Part shown: positions 8,336 through 18,902 of the stretch, in pieces
Layout: every line of letters starts with the position of its first letter
How positions within the stretch are numbered: position 1 is the stretch's first letter
Assembly (NCBI GenBank): GCA_017643585.1
Contig: JAEPND010000005.1
Location: forward strand, 124,001-188,000
Length of the DNA stretch: 64,000 nt
Direction of reading: 5' to 3'
From: Maricaulis sp.
GTDB lineage: Bacteria > Pseudomonadota > Alphaproteobacteria > Caulobacterales > Maricaulaceae
Made by a program: the position numbers and the translations under genes
The notes under the pieces: generated by a model
What the model was told of the DNA's origin: nothing
The model's input: the letters and a program-made list of their open reading frames with translations, nothing else
Database searches by the model: none

Positions 8336-9699
8336 CCCAGTCCAAGCATTGCGTTGATGCCGCCGCCTAGGAACAGGGCATCGATGCCCAGAACCAGGAC
8401 TAGGCCGACAACGACCGGAATGATCCAGCGGATCATGAAGTGGAAGAAGCCGAACATGCGACCGGATGCGTGCGACAGCTCTTCCTTCAGAATGGCCTTG
8501 GGCAGCACCCAACCGGTGAACAGCGCAACCAGGAATCCGCCAAACGGAAGCAAAATGCTGCCAGACAGGATGTCCAGGAAGTTGGCACCGAATTCAGGCG
8601 AATACACCGAACCGGCACCAATCAGGAAAGCGATAGCCCCCAACATCCAGGCGATCTGCGTCCGACCGAAATTCGAGTGCTCGTCGAAGAAAGCCACCGT
8701 GGCTTCCAGCAGCGAGATCGACGAGGTCAGGGCCGCAATGAAGGCCAGGAAGAAGAAGGCGCCGCCGATCAGATTGCCCATCGGCATGGAACCGAAGAGG
8801 TTCGGAAGCGTGGTGAAGATCAGGCTCATGCCCGCAGCCGGGTCGACGCCAGCGGAGAAGACGATCGGGAAGATCATGAAACCGGCGATCAGGGCTACCA
8901 CGGTATCCGCACCGGAGATCAGGCCCGCAGACTCACCGATATTGGTATCCTTGGTCAGATAGGAGCCGTAGGTGATCATGATCGCAGAGGCGACACCAAC
9001 CGAGAAGAAGGCCTGGCCCAGTGCAGACACCATGGTGCCACCGTCAACGCGGCTGAAGTCCGGCGTAAAGAGATAGGTAAAGGCCTGCGCCGTGGAACCA
9101 TCCGAGAAACCGCGGATGACGGCAAAGACGGTCAGGGCAGCGAGCATCACGAAGAACAGCGGCATCAGAATCGTTACAACGCTCTCGATTCCGCCTTTCA
9201 GGCCGCGCGATACGATCCAGCAGGTCAGAGCCATGAAGACAATCTGCCAAACGATGCGCCAAGTATTTGTTCCGTAGAACATGTTGGCGCCGGCATCCGT
9301 GGCGAAACCGCCCATGAAACCTGCCGCCGACATGGCCATGACCTGGCCCGCGATCACAGAATATGTCGTCAGAACGAGGAAACCACCGGCCATACAGACC
9401 CAGCCCACAAAGGACCAGCTGCCGGATTTCTTCGATTCCAGTGCCAGTTCTCGGGTCGAGCTGACAGCGGATTTTTGTGCGCGGCGACCGATGGTGAACT
9501 CCGCCATCAGAACCGGGAATGCGATCAGCGCCACACAGGCGATGTAGATCAATACGAAGGCAGATCCGCCGTTTTCACCCGTCTGGAACGGGAAACGCCA
9601 GAGATTGCCGAGACCGACTGCGGAACCGACCGCAGCCATGATAAATGCAAAACGCGACGACCAGTGCGCATGGGCACCCGGTGCTGGTGTTGCCGCCAT
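8332..9699 (-). CDS. neurotransmitter:sodium symporter (NSS/SNF) family transporter
   Basis: The 455-residue protein has about 11 to 12 transmembrane segments and the NSS signature in helix 1: SRFAFIMAAVGSAVGLGNLW, with the unwound GSAVGLGN sodium/substrate site, then FPFQTGENGGSAF. Bacterial family members (LeuT, MhsT) move amino acids with sodium. Start ATG 9699 (MAATPAPG) follows a GGGGAGAG ribosome site; longer readings lack such support. It lies downstream of rodA on the same strand with a 114-bp gap. The substrate is unknown. Confidence 0.92.
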   Translation of the reverse strand: MAATPAPGAHAHWSSRFAFIMAAVGSAVGLGNLWRFPFQTGENGGSAFVLIYIACVALIAFPVLMAEFTIGRRAQKSAVSSTRELALESKKSGSWSFVGWVCMAGGFLVLTTYSVIAGQVMAMSAAGFMGGFATDAGANMFYGTNTWRIVWQIVFMALTCWIVSRGLKGGIESVVTILMPLFFVMLAALTVFAVIRGFSDGSTAQAFTYLFTPDFSRVDGGTMVSALGQAFFSVGVASAIMITYGSYLTKDTNIGESAGLISGADTVVALIAGFMIFPIVFSAGVDPAAGMSLIFTTLPNLFGSMPMGNLIGGAFFFLAFIAALTSSISLLEATVAFFDEHSNFGRTQIAWMLGAIAFLIGAGSVYSPEFGANFLDILSGSILLPFGGFLVALFTGWVLPKAILKEELSHASGRMFGFFHFMIRWIIPVVVGLVLVLGIDALFLGGGINAMLGLG

Positions 9700-9813
9700 G
9701 ATACTCTCCCCTCCGGGCAGCCCCTCACCGGCCACCTCGTATTGCTACAAATCGCCGCGCACACTTCCCCATGCGGAAGGCCCGGTCAAGCTTGACAGCG
9801 CAGAGGATGTTCC

Positions 9814-10971
9814 TCAGCCGAACAGTCCGACACCGCGTGGCGGCTCGGCATTGCGGTGGATATGCGCGCCCAGGATCAATCCGAAGGCCACCAGGATGGA
9901 GAGCACCACGGTGCCACCATAGGAAATCAGCGGCAAAGGCACGCCCACCACCGGCATCAGGCGCGAGACCATGCCGATATTGATGAAGACATAAAGCGCA
10001 TAGGTAGTGATCAGGCCCATCGTCAAAAGACGCAGGAACGGGCTCTTGCAGCTCACGGCGACGCCGACACCCTGCGCCATGATCAGCGCATTGATCGCCA
10101 GCACGGAAATCCCGCCCACAAAGCCGAACTCCTCGCCCAGGGCGGTGAAGATATAGTCCGTCTGCATTTCCGGCAGGAAACCCAGCTTGGACTGTGTGCC
10201 CTCCAGATATCCCTTGCCGGTCATTCCGCCCGATCCGAGCGTGATGACGGCCTGGTTCGGGTGATAATTGATGCCCAGGGGATCAAAGTCCGGATTAGTG
10301 AAGGCCCTCACCCGGTCCATCTGGTATTCGGCCAGGATGTTTTCCAACCCGACAACGGCAATGCCGACAACACCCATCAGGCCCAGCACGCCCACGATCA
10401 GGATGAACCACCAGCTCAACCCGGCCATGAAGATCACGGCAAGGCCGGTGGCGATCAACAGCAGGGTTGTCCCCAGATCGGGCTGACCGATGATCAGGGC
10501 CGCCGGAGCACCGATAATCATCATCGGCGGTATCAATCCGGACAGCGAGGTCACCTTCTCGGTCGGCAGATCATGATAGAAACGCGCCAAGGCCAGCACC
10601 AGGGCCACCTTCATCACCTCGGAGGGCTGCAGGCGTAGCGGCCCCAGATCGATCCAGCGCTGGGCGCCGTTGATACTGACCCCGGCAAACTCGACCAGGA
10701 CAAGCAATAACAAGGCGCCGAAATAGATGGGATAGGCGACGCCTATCCAGAAGCGCGGCGGGAACATGGCCACGATCAGCATGCCCGTAAAGCCGACACC
10801 CAGACGCAGGGCGTGGCGCACCGCCCACGGATTCCATTCGGCGCCAGCCAGCGAGTACAGCATCGCTACGCCAGCTACGCCCAGAAGGCCCAGCAGCAAG
10901 ACGAGAGACCAGTTGATCTCCATCATCTTGCCCGGAAGGTCGCGGGGAACGGTCTCGCGGAAAACAGCCAT
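9814..10971 (-). CDS. rodA: rod-shape-determining SEDS peptidoglycan polymerase RodA
   Basis: The 385-residue SEDS protein has about 10 membrane segments. Typical motifs are GAQRWIDLGPLRLQPSEVMKVALVLALARF, the large extracellular loop with ITLGSGGMTGKGYLEGTQSKLGFLPEMQTDYIF, and PLISYGGT near the C-terminus. RodA is the glycosyltransferase partner of PBP2 in the elongasome. The ATG overlaps the PBP2 gene stop (TGATG). It is the last gene of the mreBCD-mrdA-rodA operon. Confidence 0.97.
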   Translation of the reverse strand: MAVFRETVPRDLPGKMMEINWSLVLLLGLLGVAGVAMLYSLAGAEWNPWAVRHALRLGVGFTGMLIVAMFPPRFWIGVAYPIYFGALLLLVLVEFAGVSINGAQRWIDLGPLRLQPSEVMKVALVLALARFYHDLPTEKVTSLSGLIPPMMIIGAPAALIIGQPDLGTTLLLIATGLAVIFMAGLSWWFILIVGVLGLMGVVGIAVVGLENILAEYQMDRVRAFTNPDFDPLGINYHPNQAVITLGSGGMTGKGYLEGTQSKLGFLPEMQTDYIFTALGEEFGFVGGISVLAINALIMAQGVGVAVSCKSPFLRLLTMGLITTYALYVFINIGMVSRLMPVVGVPLPLISYGGTVVLSILVAFGLILGAHIHRNAEPPRGVGLFG

Positions 10972-12848
10972 CAGATGCCCCCTCGTGTGGTCGACGGGGC
11001 GAGCGAGGCAAAGACACCCGGTCGGCTCGACGGGTCACGCGCCACTGTCCGACGCAGGATATCGCGCGCCGGCCGGGTTGCGGCACTGGAGCCACCGCCA
11101 TGCTCGACGACAACAACGCAGGCATATTTCGGATTGTCCGCCGGCGCGTAACACATGAAAAGGCCATGATCGCGAAGCCGCCAGGGCAGATCCTCTTGCT
11201 CGCGCACACCCTGTTCGCGTTCTTCGGCGGTGATGGAATACACTTGCGCCGTGCCGGTCTTGCCGGCCATCTCGACACCCTCAATGCCCAGACCGCCGAG
11301 CGAGAAGGACGTTCCGCCCTGCTCGTGCACAACCGCGCGCAGGCCCTCACGGACCCGGGCCATGGTCTCGTCGCTGATGCCCATATGTGGAGCAGGCGGC
11401 GTCATGGCGTTGCGGAACAGGCTGGGCTGTACCGCACGCCCCGACGCCACGCGCGCCGTCATCACGGCCAGTTGCAGAGGTGAGGCCAGCGTAAAGCCCT
11501 GCCCGATACCGGTGTTATAGGTGCGCCCCGTCGTCCACGGCTGGTTACGATTGGCCATCAGCCACGCCGGAGACGGGTTGAGACCCCGCGCCACCCCGGC
11601 GATGCCGAGATCAAATTCCTCGCCAATGCCAAACCGCGCTGCCATCTCGTTGATACGATCAATACCCAGGCGCTCGGCGACTTCGTAAAAATAGATATCG
11701 CAGGAGGTTTTGACCGCCTCGTGCAAATTGACCGGACCATGTCCCTCACGACGCCAGCAGTGGAAATCGCGATTTCCCAATCGGGTTGAGCCCGTACAGC
11801 GCACGACTTCATCCGGGTCAATAACGCCATGCTCGAGCGCAGCCGCTGCAACGACCGCCTTGAAGGTCGAGCCGGGCGGATACGTGCCCTGGATGGATTT
11901 GTGATACAGCGGCCGGTGATCATTATCGCGATAGCGCGCATAATCGGCAGATGAAATTCCGCGCACAAACAGGTTCGGATCAAAGGACGGGTTGGAGACA
12001 AGGGCTATCAATTCGCCCGTATTGACGTCGATCACAACGGCAGACGCGCTCTCATCCCCAAGTCGTTCGGATGCGAAGCGTTGTATGTCCGCATCCAGGG
12101 TCAAGACAACATCCATACCCTGGGTCGGGTCGACGGACTGATCGGGAATCTCGCGAATAATGCGTCCGGCCGCATCCACTTCGGTCTTCAGCGCACCGGC
12201 TGCGCCGCGCAGATCATGCTCCCGCGCAATCTCGACACCATTCTTGCCCACCCGGAAGCCCGGCTGCCGCAGCAGACGTTCAGCGTCCGGGTGATCATTG
12301 GCAATGTCGTTTTCATTCGGCGTCTGCACATAGCCGACCACATGCGCGAACGCTTCCCCATAGGGATAATTGCGCACCTCCTCGACATCGGGCGTGATCC
12401 CGGGAATGTCGGGCGCATACAGATTGACGGTGGAAAAGGTCTGCCAATCCAGGTCATTGGCGACGGTGATCGGCTGGAAACTGCGGTTCTGGCGCGCTCG
12501 ACGATGGATCAGGTCGCGCCGCCCCTGCGAGATCGTCATGTATCGGCTCAACAGATCCAGCGACAGGTCGATATCGCTGGTCCCCTCGGGGGTCAGCAGG
12601 ATGCGATAACTGTCGCGGTTGTCAGCAACGGAAACGCCGAACCGGTCGAGAATCCGACCCCGCGAGGGTGGTGTGAGCTGGAAATTGAACTGGTTGTCTT
12701 CAGATAGCAGGCGATAGCGTTCGCTCTCCAGAACCTGCAGGGCATACAGACGCGCGCCCAGTATGGTGAAGCCCAACGCGCCAGCGCCCGAGAGCAACAG
12801 CGCCCGGCGGGTAAATTTGAGTTCTTGTTCCTGGCGATCTGCGCGCAT
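10971..12848 (-). CDS. mrdA: penicillin-binding protein 2 (elongasome D,D-transpeptidase)
   Basis: This is a 625-residue class B PBP. It has one N-terminal membrane anchor (ALLLSGAGALGFTILGARLYAL, about 16-37) and the dimerisation/pedestal domain beginning PPSRGRILDRFG. The transpeptidase domain has all three motifs: STFK with Ser327, SCD at 382-384, and KTGT at 530-533. It crosslinks peptidoglycan during side-wall growth with RodA, MreC and MreD. The gene is 12 bp after mreD and coupled to rodA. Confidence 0.97.
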   Translation of the reverse strand: MRADRQEQELKFTRRALLLSGAGALGFTILGARLYALQVLESERYRLLSEDNQFNFQLTPPSRGRILDRFGVSVADNRDSYRILLTPEGTSDIDLSLDLLSRYMTISQGRRDLIHRRARQNRSFQPITVANDLDWQTFSTVNLYAPDIPGITPDVEEVRNYPYGEAFAHVVGYVQTPNENDIANDHPDAERLLRQPGFRVGKNGVEIAREHDLRGAAGALKTEVDAAGRIIREIPDQSVDPTQGMDVVLTLDADIQRFASERLGDESASAVVIDVNTGELIALVSNPSFDPNLFVRGISSADYARYRDNDHRPLYHKSIQGTYPPGSTFKAVVAAAALEHGVIDPDEVVRCTGSTRLGNRDFHCWRREGHGPVNLHEAVKTSCDIYFYEVAERLGIDRINEMAARFGIGEEFDLGIAGVARGLNPSPAWLMANRNQPWTTGRTYNTGIGQGFTLASPLQLAVMTARVASGRAVQPSLFRNAMTPPAPHMGISDETMARVREGLRAVVHEQGGTSFSLGGLGIEGVEMAGKTGTAQVYSITAEEREQGVREQEDLPWRLRDHGLFMCYAPADNPKYACVVVVEHGGGSSAATRPARDILRRTVARDPSSRPGVFASLAPSTTRGGI

Positions 12849-12860
12849 GACTCCTCGAGA

Positions 12861-13382
12861 TCACCCCCCGATGAAACCTGACCGGCTGCCACGCCGGCGA
12901 CGCACAGCCAGAAAGGCCAGCATCGGAAACATAAGGATTGAGGCAATAGTCTCGATGATCAAGGGCTGAAGATGCGGCATCTCACCCAGCGCGAAGTAAC
13001 CCGCTGAAAATGCGATGGCCTGAGCCAGCAACAAAGTGGCACCGAAACGCAGAACGATGGGCGGAAGGTCCCGCGGCATGCCATCCTCGCCACGGAAGCG
13101 GAAGACAGAAATCGAGACCAGATAGGACAATGCCCAGATGCCCATCGGCGCTCCGGTCAGCAGGTCCTGGGTGATGCCAATGGCGAAGATCGCGATGGGT
13201 GGCATGAAATAGGGACGCAGTCCTGACCACAGGAAAATCACCATCAAGGGCCAAGTCGGCATGATGGTGATGCCCTCTATCAAACGGGTTGGCGCAGCCT
13301 GGAACAACAAGGCGGCCACCACGGACAACACACAACCGAGCGCGGACCAGTACGGGGCAGAACGTTCCTCGGGCTTTCTCAT
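12861..13382 (-). CDS. mreD: rod-shape-determining protein MreD
   Basis: The 173-residue, very hydrophobic protein has about five membrane segments (for example VLSVVAALLFQAAPTRL, WPLMVIFLWSGLRPYF, GITQDLLTGAPMGIWALSYL). Length and segment pattern match MreD, a membrane scaffold of the rod complex. Sequence conservation in this family is weak, so position between mreC and mrdA is the main support. The start overlaps the mreC stop (ATGA). Confidence 0.93.
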   Translation of the reverse strand: MRKPEERSAPYWSALGCVLSVVAALLFQAAPTRLIEGITIMPTWPLMVIFLWSGLRPYFMPPIAIFAIGITQDLLTGAPMGIWALSYLVSISVFRFRGEDGMPRDLPPIVLRFGATLLLAQAIAFSAGYFALGEMPHLQPLIIETIASILMFPMLAFLAVRRRRGSRSGFIGG

Positions 13383-14338
13383 TCCTCGCCCTCCGTCTGG
13401 CTCGGCTCGGTCGTTCCGCCATCAGCCTGCGGAGTGGTTTCGCTCGCGGGTTCTTCGTCCGCATTTTCGCCAGCAGCCAACTCGGCGGTCTCGCTTTGCG
13501 GAATGCCTGCGGGTTGGTAAGGCCAGACCCAGACAAAATCGATCGGCGCCTGGTCGGAATAGAGCTCCACACGCCAGCCGCCTTCGCGGGTTGGCACAGC
13601 GACACCGACCGGCAGGCCGCGCGGCAGCACACCGTCATCACCAGAGGAGACGATCCGGTCACCGGCCTGGATATCCGGATTACGTCCGAGATATTGCAGG
13701 CGCGGATAGTCCGAATTGTCACCTGTCAGAATGGCGCGCGAATTGGAACGGTCCACCATCACCGGAATGTTGGAATTGAGGTCGGTCAGGAGCAACACGC
13801 GCGCTGATCTTTCACCGGTCTCGTAGACACGCCCGACCAGGCCATAGAGGTTGATCACCGGATAGCCATCGGCGATGCCAGCATTGCTGCCGCGACCGAT
13901 CAGGCGGGCGTGGACAAAGGGGCCTTGCGGGTCCGCAACCGTCCAGGCACCAATCCGGTCCTGGGTCGCCTGGGTTTGCACGTTCAGGGCACTTTCATAG
14001 ACCTCGATCCGGTCACGCTGGCGATAGGCCAGGTCTTCCCAGTAACGCGCCTCGATCAATTGCTGGCGCAGCTCAGCGTTTTCGCGCGCCAGATCACCCT
14101 GCATGCGGAAATAGGGACCAATGCCCTTCACAGCACGGATGGGTTGCGCGGCCAGCTCAAGCAGAGGTGCTGCGATGTCGGTGAAAGAGGCACGAAAACC
14201 CGCAAAAGCCACTGATCTGGACGCCGGACGGTCGAACATGATCAGCGCGCTCGATACAACGATCAACATGATGAAGATCGTGCGCGAAAAGCGGACTCCA
14301 TGTTCCGCATCGTGTCGTGCCGTGCGCCGTGACGCCAA
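13379..14338 (-). CDS. mreC: rod-shape-determining protein MreC
   Basis: The 319-residue protein has one N-terminal membrane anchor (IFIMLIVVSSALIMF), a coiled-coil stretch (DLARENAELRQQLIEARYWE), and the beta-rich MreC fold with DRSNSRAILTGDNSD and GDRIVSSGDDGVLPRGLPVG. The C-terminus is an acidic, Glu/Ala-rich tail, common in alphaproteobacterial MreC. The start appears to be TTG at 14338, preceded by AAGGAG seven bases upstream; no ATG in this frame would give the full N-terminus. It lies 33 bp after mreB. Confidence 0.93.
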   Translation of the reverse strand: MASRRTARHDAEHGVRFSRTIFIMLIVVSSALIMFDRPASRSVAFAGFRASFTDIAAPLLELAAQPIRAVKGIGPYFRMQGDLARENAELRQQLIEARYWEDLAYRQRDRIEVYESALNVQTQATQDRIGAWTVADPQGPFVHARLIGRGSNAGIADGYPVINLYGLVGRVYETGERSARVLLLTDLNSNIPVMVDRSNSRAILTGDNSDYPRLQYLGRNPDIQAGDRIVSSGDDGVLPRGLPVGVAVPTREGGWRVELYSDQAPIDFVWVWPYQPAGIPQSETAELAAGENADEEPASETTPQADGGTTEPSQTEGEE

Positions 14339-14371
14339 CGACCTACTCCTTCTCCCCCGCCCCGCTGTGTA

Positions 14372-15505
<1,134 letters not shown>

Positions 15506-15581
15506 CTAATCTCACAATTCTTCCGTCTTTTCAGGAAACAGCTGCAGCTGGTCGCTTCACGCGTCCAGATCTCGGCGAGGC

Positions 15582-16295
15582 TCAGCCGTCCGGGTTCTCC
15601 GGACGATTGCGGCGCAGCCAGCGCCGCGCCAGGAGCATCAGGCCAATCCACGCGACCATCGCCGCGACCAGCAGGGCAATGACCATCGGGTCCTGACCAT
15701 TGAAGAAATCCAGGATGATCTGCCAGCCCAGGCTGACAATGATGATTTTGCAGGCCGCCCCGATCGCCAGGCCCAGGATAAACGCCCAGTAAGGCGTTCG
15801 CGTCACGCCAAACCCCATATTGACGACGATGAAGGGACCGGACGGAACAAAGCGCACGATGATCGAGGCCAGCATGCCATTGCGGCCGATAAAGTCGGAG
15901 ATGCGGTTCGCCCACTCCCCTCCATAACGCTGCACCAGGCTCGATCCGAACCTCAGCCCGAGCCAGTAATGCACGCTCGCGGCTGCCAGCGTACCCAGCC
16001 AGGCATAGAGGAAGCCCTCGATGGCTCCGAAGGCGACGACAGCCGCGCCCATCAGGACAAATTGTGGAAAACCGACAAAGGACAGGGCGATGAAGATCGC
16101 GATCGTCAGCGGCAGGGCAAACCATTGCTCGGAAAGCCATGCAAACCAGCTCGCAACCGGGCTCTGGTCCGCATCAAACAGCATCTTTCCGGCTACAAAC
16201 ATCACGCCCAGGGCTGCAAACAGCGCCAGCGACACGAGCACAGCCCGCAACGCCTTGGCGTCCATACGCATGATGAAATTGATGATGCCGTTCAT
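15582..16295 (-). CDS. TVP38/TMEM64 (VTT/DedA-related) membrane protein
   Basis: The 237-residue protein has about six hydrophobic segments and the VTT-domain core: FVGFPQFVLMGAAVVAFGAIEGFLYAWLG, then RIVRFVPSGPFIVVNMGFGV and the late G-x-W-Q segment. VTT proteins are linked to lipid scrambling and membrane homeostasis. It lies upstream of mreB on the same strand, 170 bp away, and is probably transcribed separately. The C-terminus is basic (ARRWLRRNRPEN). Confidence 0.85.
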   Translation of the reverse strand: MNGIINFIMRMDAKALRAVLVSLALFAALGVMFVAGKMLFDADQSPVASWFAWLSEQWFALPLTIAIFIALSFVGFPQFVLMGAAVVAFGAIEGFLYAWLGTLAAASVHYWLGLRFGSSLVQRYGGEWANRISDFIGRNGMLASIIVRFVPSGPFIVVNMGFGVTRTPYWAFILGLAIGAACKIIIVSLGWQIILDFFNGQDPMVIALLVAAMVAWIGLMLLARRWLRRNRPENPDG

Positions 16296-16363
16296 GAAGG
16301 CGCTGGCCCTTACTGGTTCACCCGCAACTACCTAAGCAGAGATCGGGCCAGCCGCAATCTTGA

Positions 16364-16861
16364 TCAGCCGTTTGCGTTGTCTTCCAGCTCGCCGGACGCG
16401 ATCAGGGACAGTTTGGCGCGTTGCATGGCGAGTACGCCCAGCTGTTCGTCAAGAATCTTGAGCAAGTCGCGGGCTTCCTGCTGGTCAACCTCGCCCGGAG
16501 ACCGGGCGGTTTCGGACAGGGATTCCATCAGGGCGGCGATATTGCGGGCATTGCGGCGGCTGGCTTCACCGGCCAAGGCCAGCCAGTCGGCGTCCTCGGC
16601 CTTTTCCAGCGGTACAAACAGGCCACCGGCCAGGGCTGCCAGGTGCTGGGCCGCGGCGGTGGCACCGTCCTCGGTCAGCGTGCAGACGCGCGCATAGGAA
16701 ATCTCGTTGGTCGAATCCGGGTCCGCCAGCGCATAGACACGCGTACGGGAAAGGTCCAGCAATTCCATAACCTTGGGAATGCCGCCCACTTCCTCGAACA
16801 GGCGCGCGACCACCTCTTTGGGTTCGCCATAAGGTCTTTGCTTTACCGGATTAAATGCCAT
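16364..16861 (-). CDS. small conserved protein with possible N-terminal helix-turn-helix
   Basis: The 165-residue cytoplasmic protein begins MAFNPVKQRPYGEPKEVV. Residues about 20-45 (FEEVGGIPKVMELLDLSRTRVYALADP) resemble a helix-turn-helix of the kind seen in phage CII/CP76-like regulators and in alphaproteobacterial housekeeping homologues. The C-terminal half is helical and charged. I chose ATG 16861; a start five codons upstream is possible. No phage genes surround it, so a chromosomal regulatory or structural role is more likely. Function is not known. Confidence 0.6.
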   Translation of the reverse strand: MAFNPVKQRPYGEPKEVVARLFEEVGGIPKVMELLDLSRTRVYALADPDSTNEISYARVCTLTEDGATAAAQHLAALAGGLFVPLEKAEDADWLALAGEASRRNARNIAALMESLSETARSPGEVDQQEARDLLKILDEQLGVLAMQRAKLSLIASGELEDNANG

Positions 16862-16922
16862 TGCCAGCCCCTGCAATCCACTCTGGAATCATATGCCTAT
16901 TACAACTGATCGTGCATCTTGG

Positions 16923-17921
16923 CTATTTCGAGGCACCGTAGAGACGTGAACGCAGATCACGACCCGCTTCCTCGATGTCGAGCAATTCGTCAGCCTCGCG
17001 ATCCGCGACCATGGCCTCACCCGCCTCATAGGTCTCGACCCATTTGCGCGCGAAACGATCGCTTTCGATATCCGCCATCGCATCATCGAAGACCTTGCGC
17101 AGTTCGGGGCCGGCGATCCGGTCCTCGATCTCACGCGCGCCAAATTCTGCCGTATCCGAGATCGCCTTGTACATGCCGGCAATACCGCGCGACTGGATGA
17201 GGTCGGCCAGGTATTTGATCTCATGTACACAGTCGATATAGGCCATGCGCTCCGACACGCCGGCCGCCACCAGGCGCTCGAAACTCGCCTTGGCCAGCGC
17301 CACCATGCCGCCCACCAGGACCACCTGTTCGCCGAACAGGTCGGAGACCGTCTCTTCGCGGAAAGTCGTTGGGAAAATACCGACATTGCCCGACCCGATA
17401 CCTGCCAGATACGCCAGCGCGATCTCTCGGGCCCGGCCAGAGGCATCTTGGTGCACAGCCCAGAAACCGATCAGGCCCTTGCCCTTCTCGAACTCCTGAC
17501 GCACTGCGCCACCCGGCCCCTTCGCCGCCGCCAGGATGACATCGCAATCGGCGGGCGGTTTGATCAGATCGTAGTGGACCGAAAAGCCGTGGCAGACGAT
17601 CAGCGCCTGTCCCGGTTTTCTGTTGGGCGCGATCTCGGTATCCCAGATCTGGCGATGCGCTTCGTCCGCAGCGAGCAAGGCCACGGCATCCGCCCAGCCA
17701 GCCGCCTCCGCCAGCGTCACAACCTCGAACCCGTCCGCCTCGGCCTTGGCCCGCGACGGCGAGCCCGGGCGCAGCGCGATCCGGATATTCCTGGCGCCGC
17801 TATCGCGCAAGCACAGCGCATGGGAACGGCCGTGATTGCCATAGCCAACGAGAGCAAGTTTCAGATCGACAATGGGAGTGAGATTGATATCGTCGTTATA
17901 CAGCGCGTCAGTCATTGCCAT
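16923..17921 (-). CDS. divergent ketol-acid reductoisomerase-like protein
   Basis: The 332-residue protein has the length and domain order of class I KARI: an N-terminal NADPH fold (ALVGYGNHGRSHALCLRDSG, then LRPGSPSRAKAEADG) and the all-helical KARI domain (AVHQDASGRAREIALAYLAGIG, DLFGEQVVLVGG). By alignment in my head the catalytic His is 111 and metal ligands are Asp194, Glu198, Asp230 and Glu234, with substrate Ser255. Position 230 is Glu in normal class I enzymes. Several other conserved positions differ (GYGNHG for GYGSQG). It may act in valine/isoleucine synthesis or be a paralogue with another 2-hydroxy-keto substrate. No ilv genes are nearby, so I give no symbol. Confidence 0.8.
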   Translation of the reverse strand: MAMTDALYNDDINLTPIVDLKLALVGYGNHGRSHALCLRDSGARNIRIALRPGSPSRAKAEADGFEVVTLAEAAGWADAVALLAADEAHRQIWDTEIAPNRKPGQALIVCHGFSVHYDLIKPPADCDVILAAAKGPGGAVRQEFEKGKGLIGFWAVHQDASGRAREIALAYLAGIGSGNVGIFPTTFREETVSDLFGEQVVLVGGMVALAKASFERLVAAGVSERMAYIDCVHEIKYLADLIQSRGIAGMYKAISDTAEFGAREIEDRIAGPELRKVFDDAMADIESDRFARKWVETYEAGEAMVADREADELLDIEEAGRDLRSRLYGASK

Positions 17922-17987
17922 AGGGGCTTTCGGGAGAGGAATCGGGGCGCTGATAGGACCCGTCTCTCGTGCCCATGTCCAGCGGGC

Positions 17988-18902
17988 CTAACCCAGCAGG
18001 GCCGCGAGTTGTTTGCGCGCGTCATCTTTATGCAACGCTGTCACCCGGTCCCAGCTGGCCTGTTGATTGCGGAACCATGTCATCTGGCGCTTGGCGTAGC
18101 GGCGGCTTTCGCGTTTGGCGATCTCGATCGCCTCGGTCAGCTCCAACTCGCCCTTTAGATGCGCGATCAGTTGCGGAACACCCAGCGCCTTCATGGCAGG
18201 CAGGTCAGGCGCAAGTCCGCGCTCCTTGAATGTCGCCACCTCATCCAGGGCACCCTGATCCAGCATGAGGTCAAAGCGAAAATCGATACGATCATAAAGC
18301 GCCTGGCGGTCGGGCTCGATGACGATGCCGCGCCAGTCGCGCTCGCCCAGGAGCGGCGTCGTCTCGGCATGATAGCTCGACAGAGCTCGGCCCGTTTCCC
18401 AGCCCACCTCCACCAAGCGTAACAGGCGTTGCCGGTCCGCCGGCTTGACCTTCGCGGCGGAGACCGGGTCCTGGCGTTCGGCCTCTGCGCGGACGGCGTC
18501 CAGACCGCCCTGTTCCAGCAAACGCGCGGCCTTCGCCCGGGTCCCGGGCGAGATCTCCGGCACGGGCGCCAGACCAATCGTCAAGGCATTGAAATACAGA
18601 CCGGTTCCGCCCACCAGGATCGGTGTTTTTCCACGCGAAACAATGTCGTCAAACCGGGCCAGGGCCGCCTGGCTCCACTCGCCGACCGACCAGCGAAGAC
18701 CGGGATCAACCGTGCCAAACAAGTGATGCGGCGCAGCGGCGCGCTCGTCCTCATCCGGGCAGGCCGTGATAATTGGCAACCCCTCATAGATCTGCATGGA
18801 GTCGGCATTGATAATCTCGCCGTCCAGCCGTCGAGCTGCCTCGATTGCCAGCGCTGTCTTCCCGGCCGCTGTCGGCCCGGCAATCAGCAGGGCAGACGTC
18901 AC
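17988..18902 (-). CDS. miaA: tRNA dimethylallyltransferase MiaA
   Basis: The 304-residue enzyme has the P-loop GPTAAGKTAL (residues 9-18), INADSMQIYEGL with the catalytic Asp, the LVGGTGLYFNAL motif and the C-terminal ESRRYAKRQMTWFRNQ helix that contacts tRNA. It adds a dimethylallyl group to A37 of tRNAs reading UNN codons. The start is GTG overlapping the stop of the Do-protease gene (GTGA), so the pair is co-translated. Confidence 0.96.
   Translation of the reverse strand: MTSALLIAGPTAAGKTALAIEAARRLDGEIINADSMQIYEGLPIITACPDEDERAAAPHHLFGTVDPGLRWSVGEWSQAALARFDDIVSRGKTPILVGGTGLYFNALTIGLAPVPEISPGTRAKAARLLEQGGLDAVRAEAERQDPVSAAKVKPADRQRLLRLVEVGWETGRALSSYHAETTPLLGERDWRGIVIEPDRQALYDRIDFRFDLMLDQGALDEVATFKERGLAPDLPAMKALGVPQLIAHLKGELELTEAIEIAKRESRRYAKRQMTWFRNQQASWDRVTALHKDDARKQLAALLG

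Noticed and set aside
8440-9795. Long open frame (about 450 codons) antisense to the NSS transporter
   Set aside because: Composition is Arg/His/Gly/Gln-rich with no hydrophobic core or motif; it mirrors the codon bias of the real gene on the other strand.
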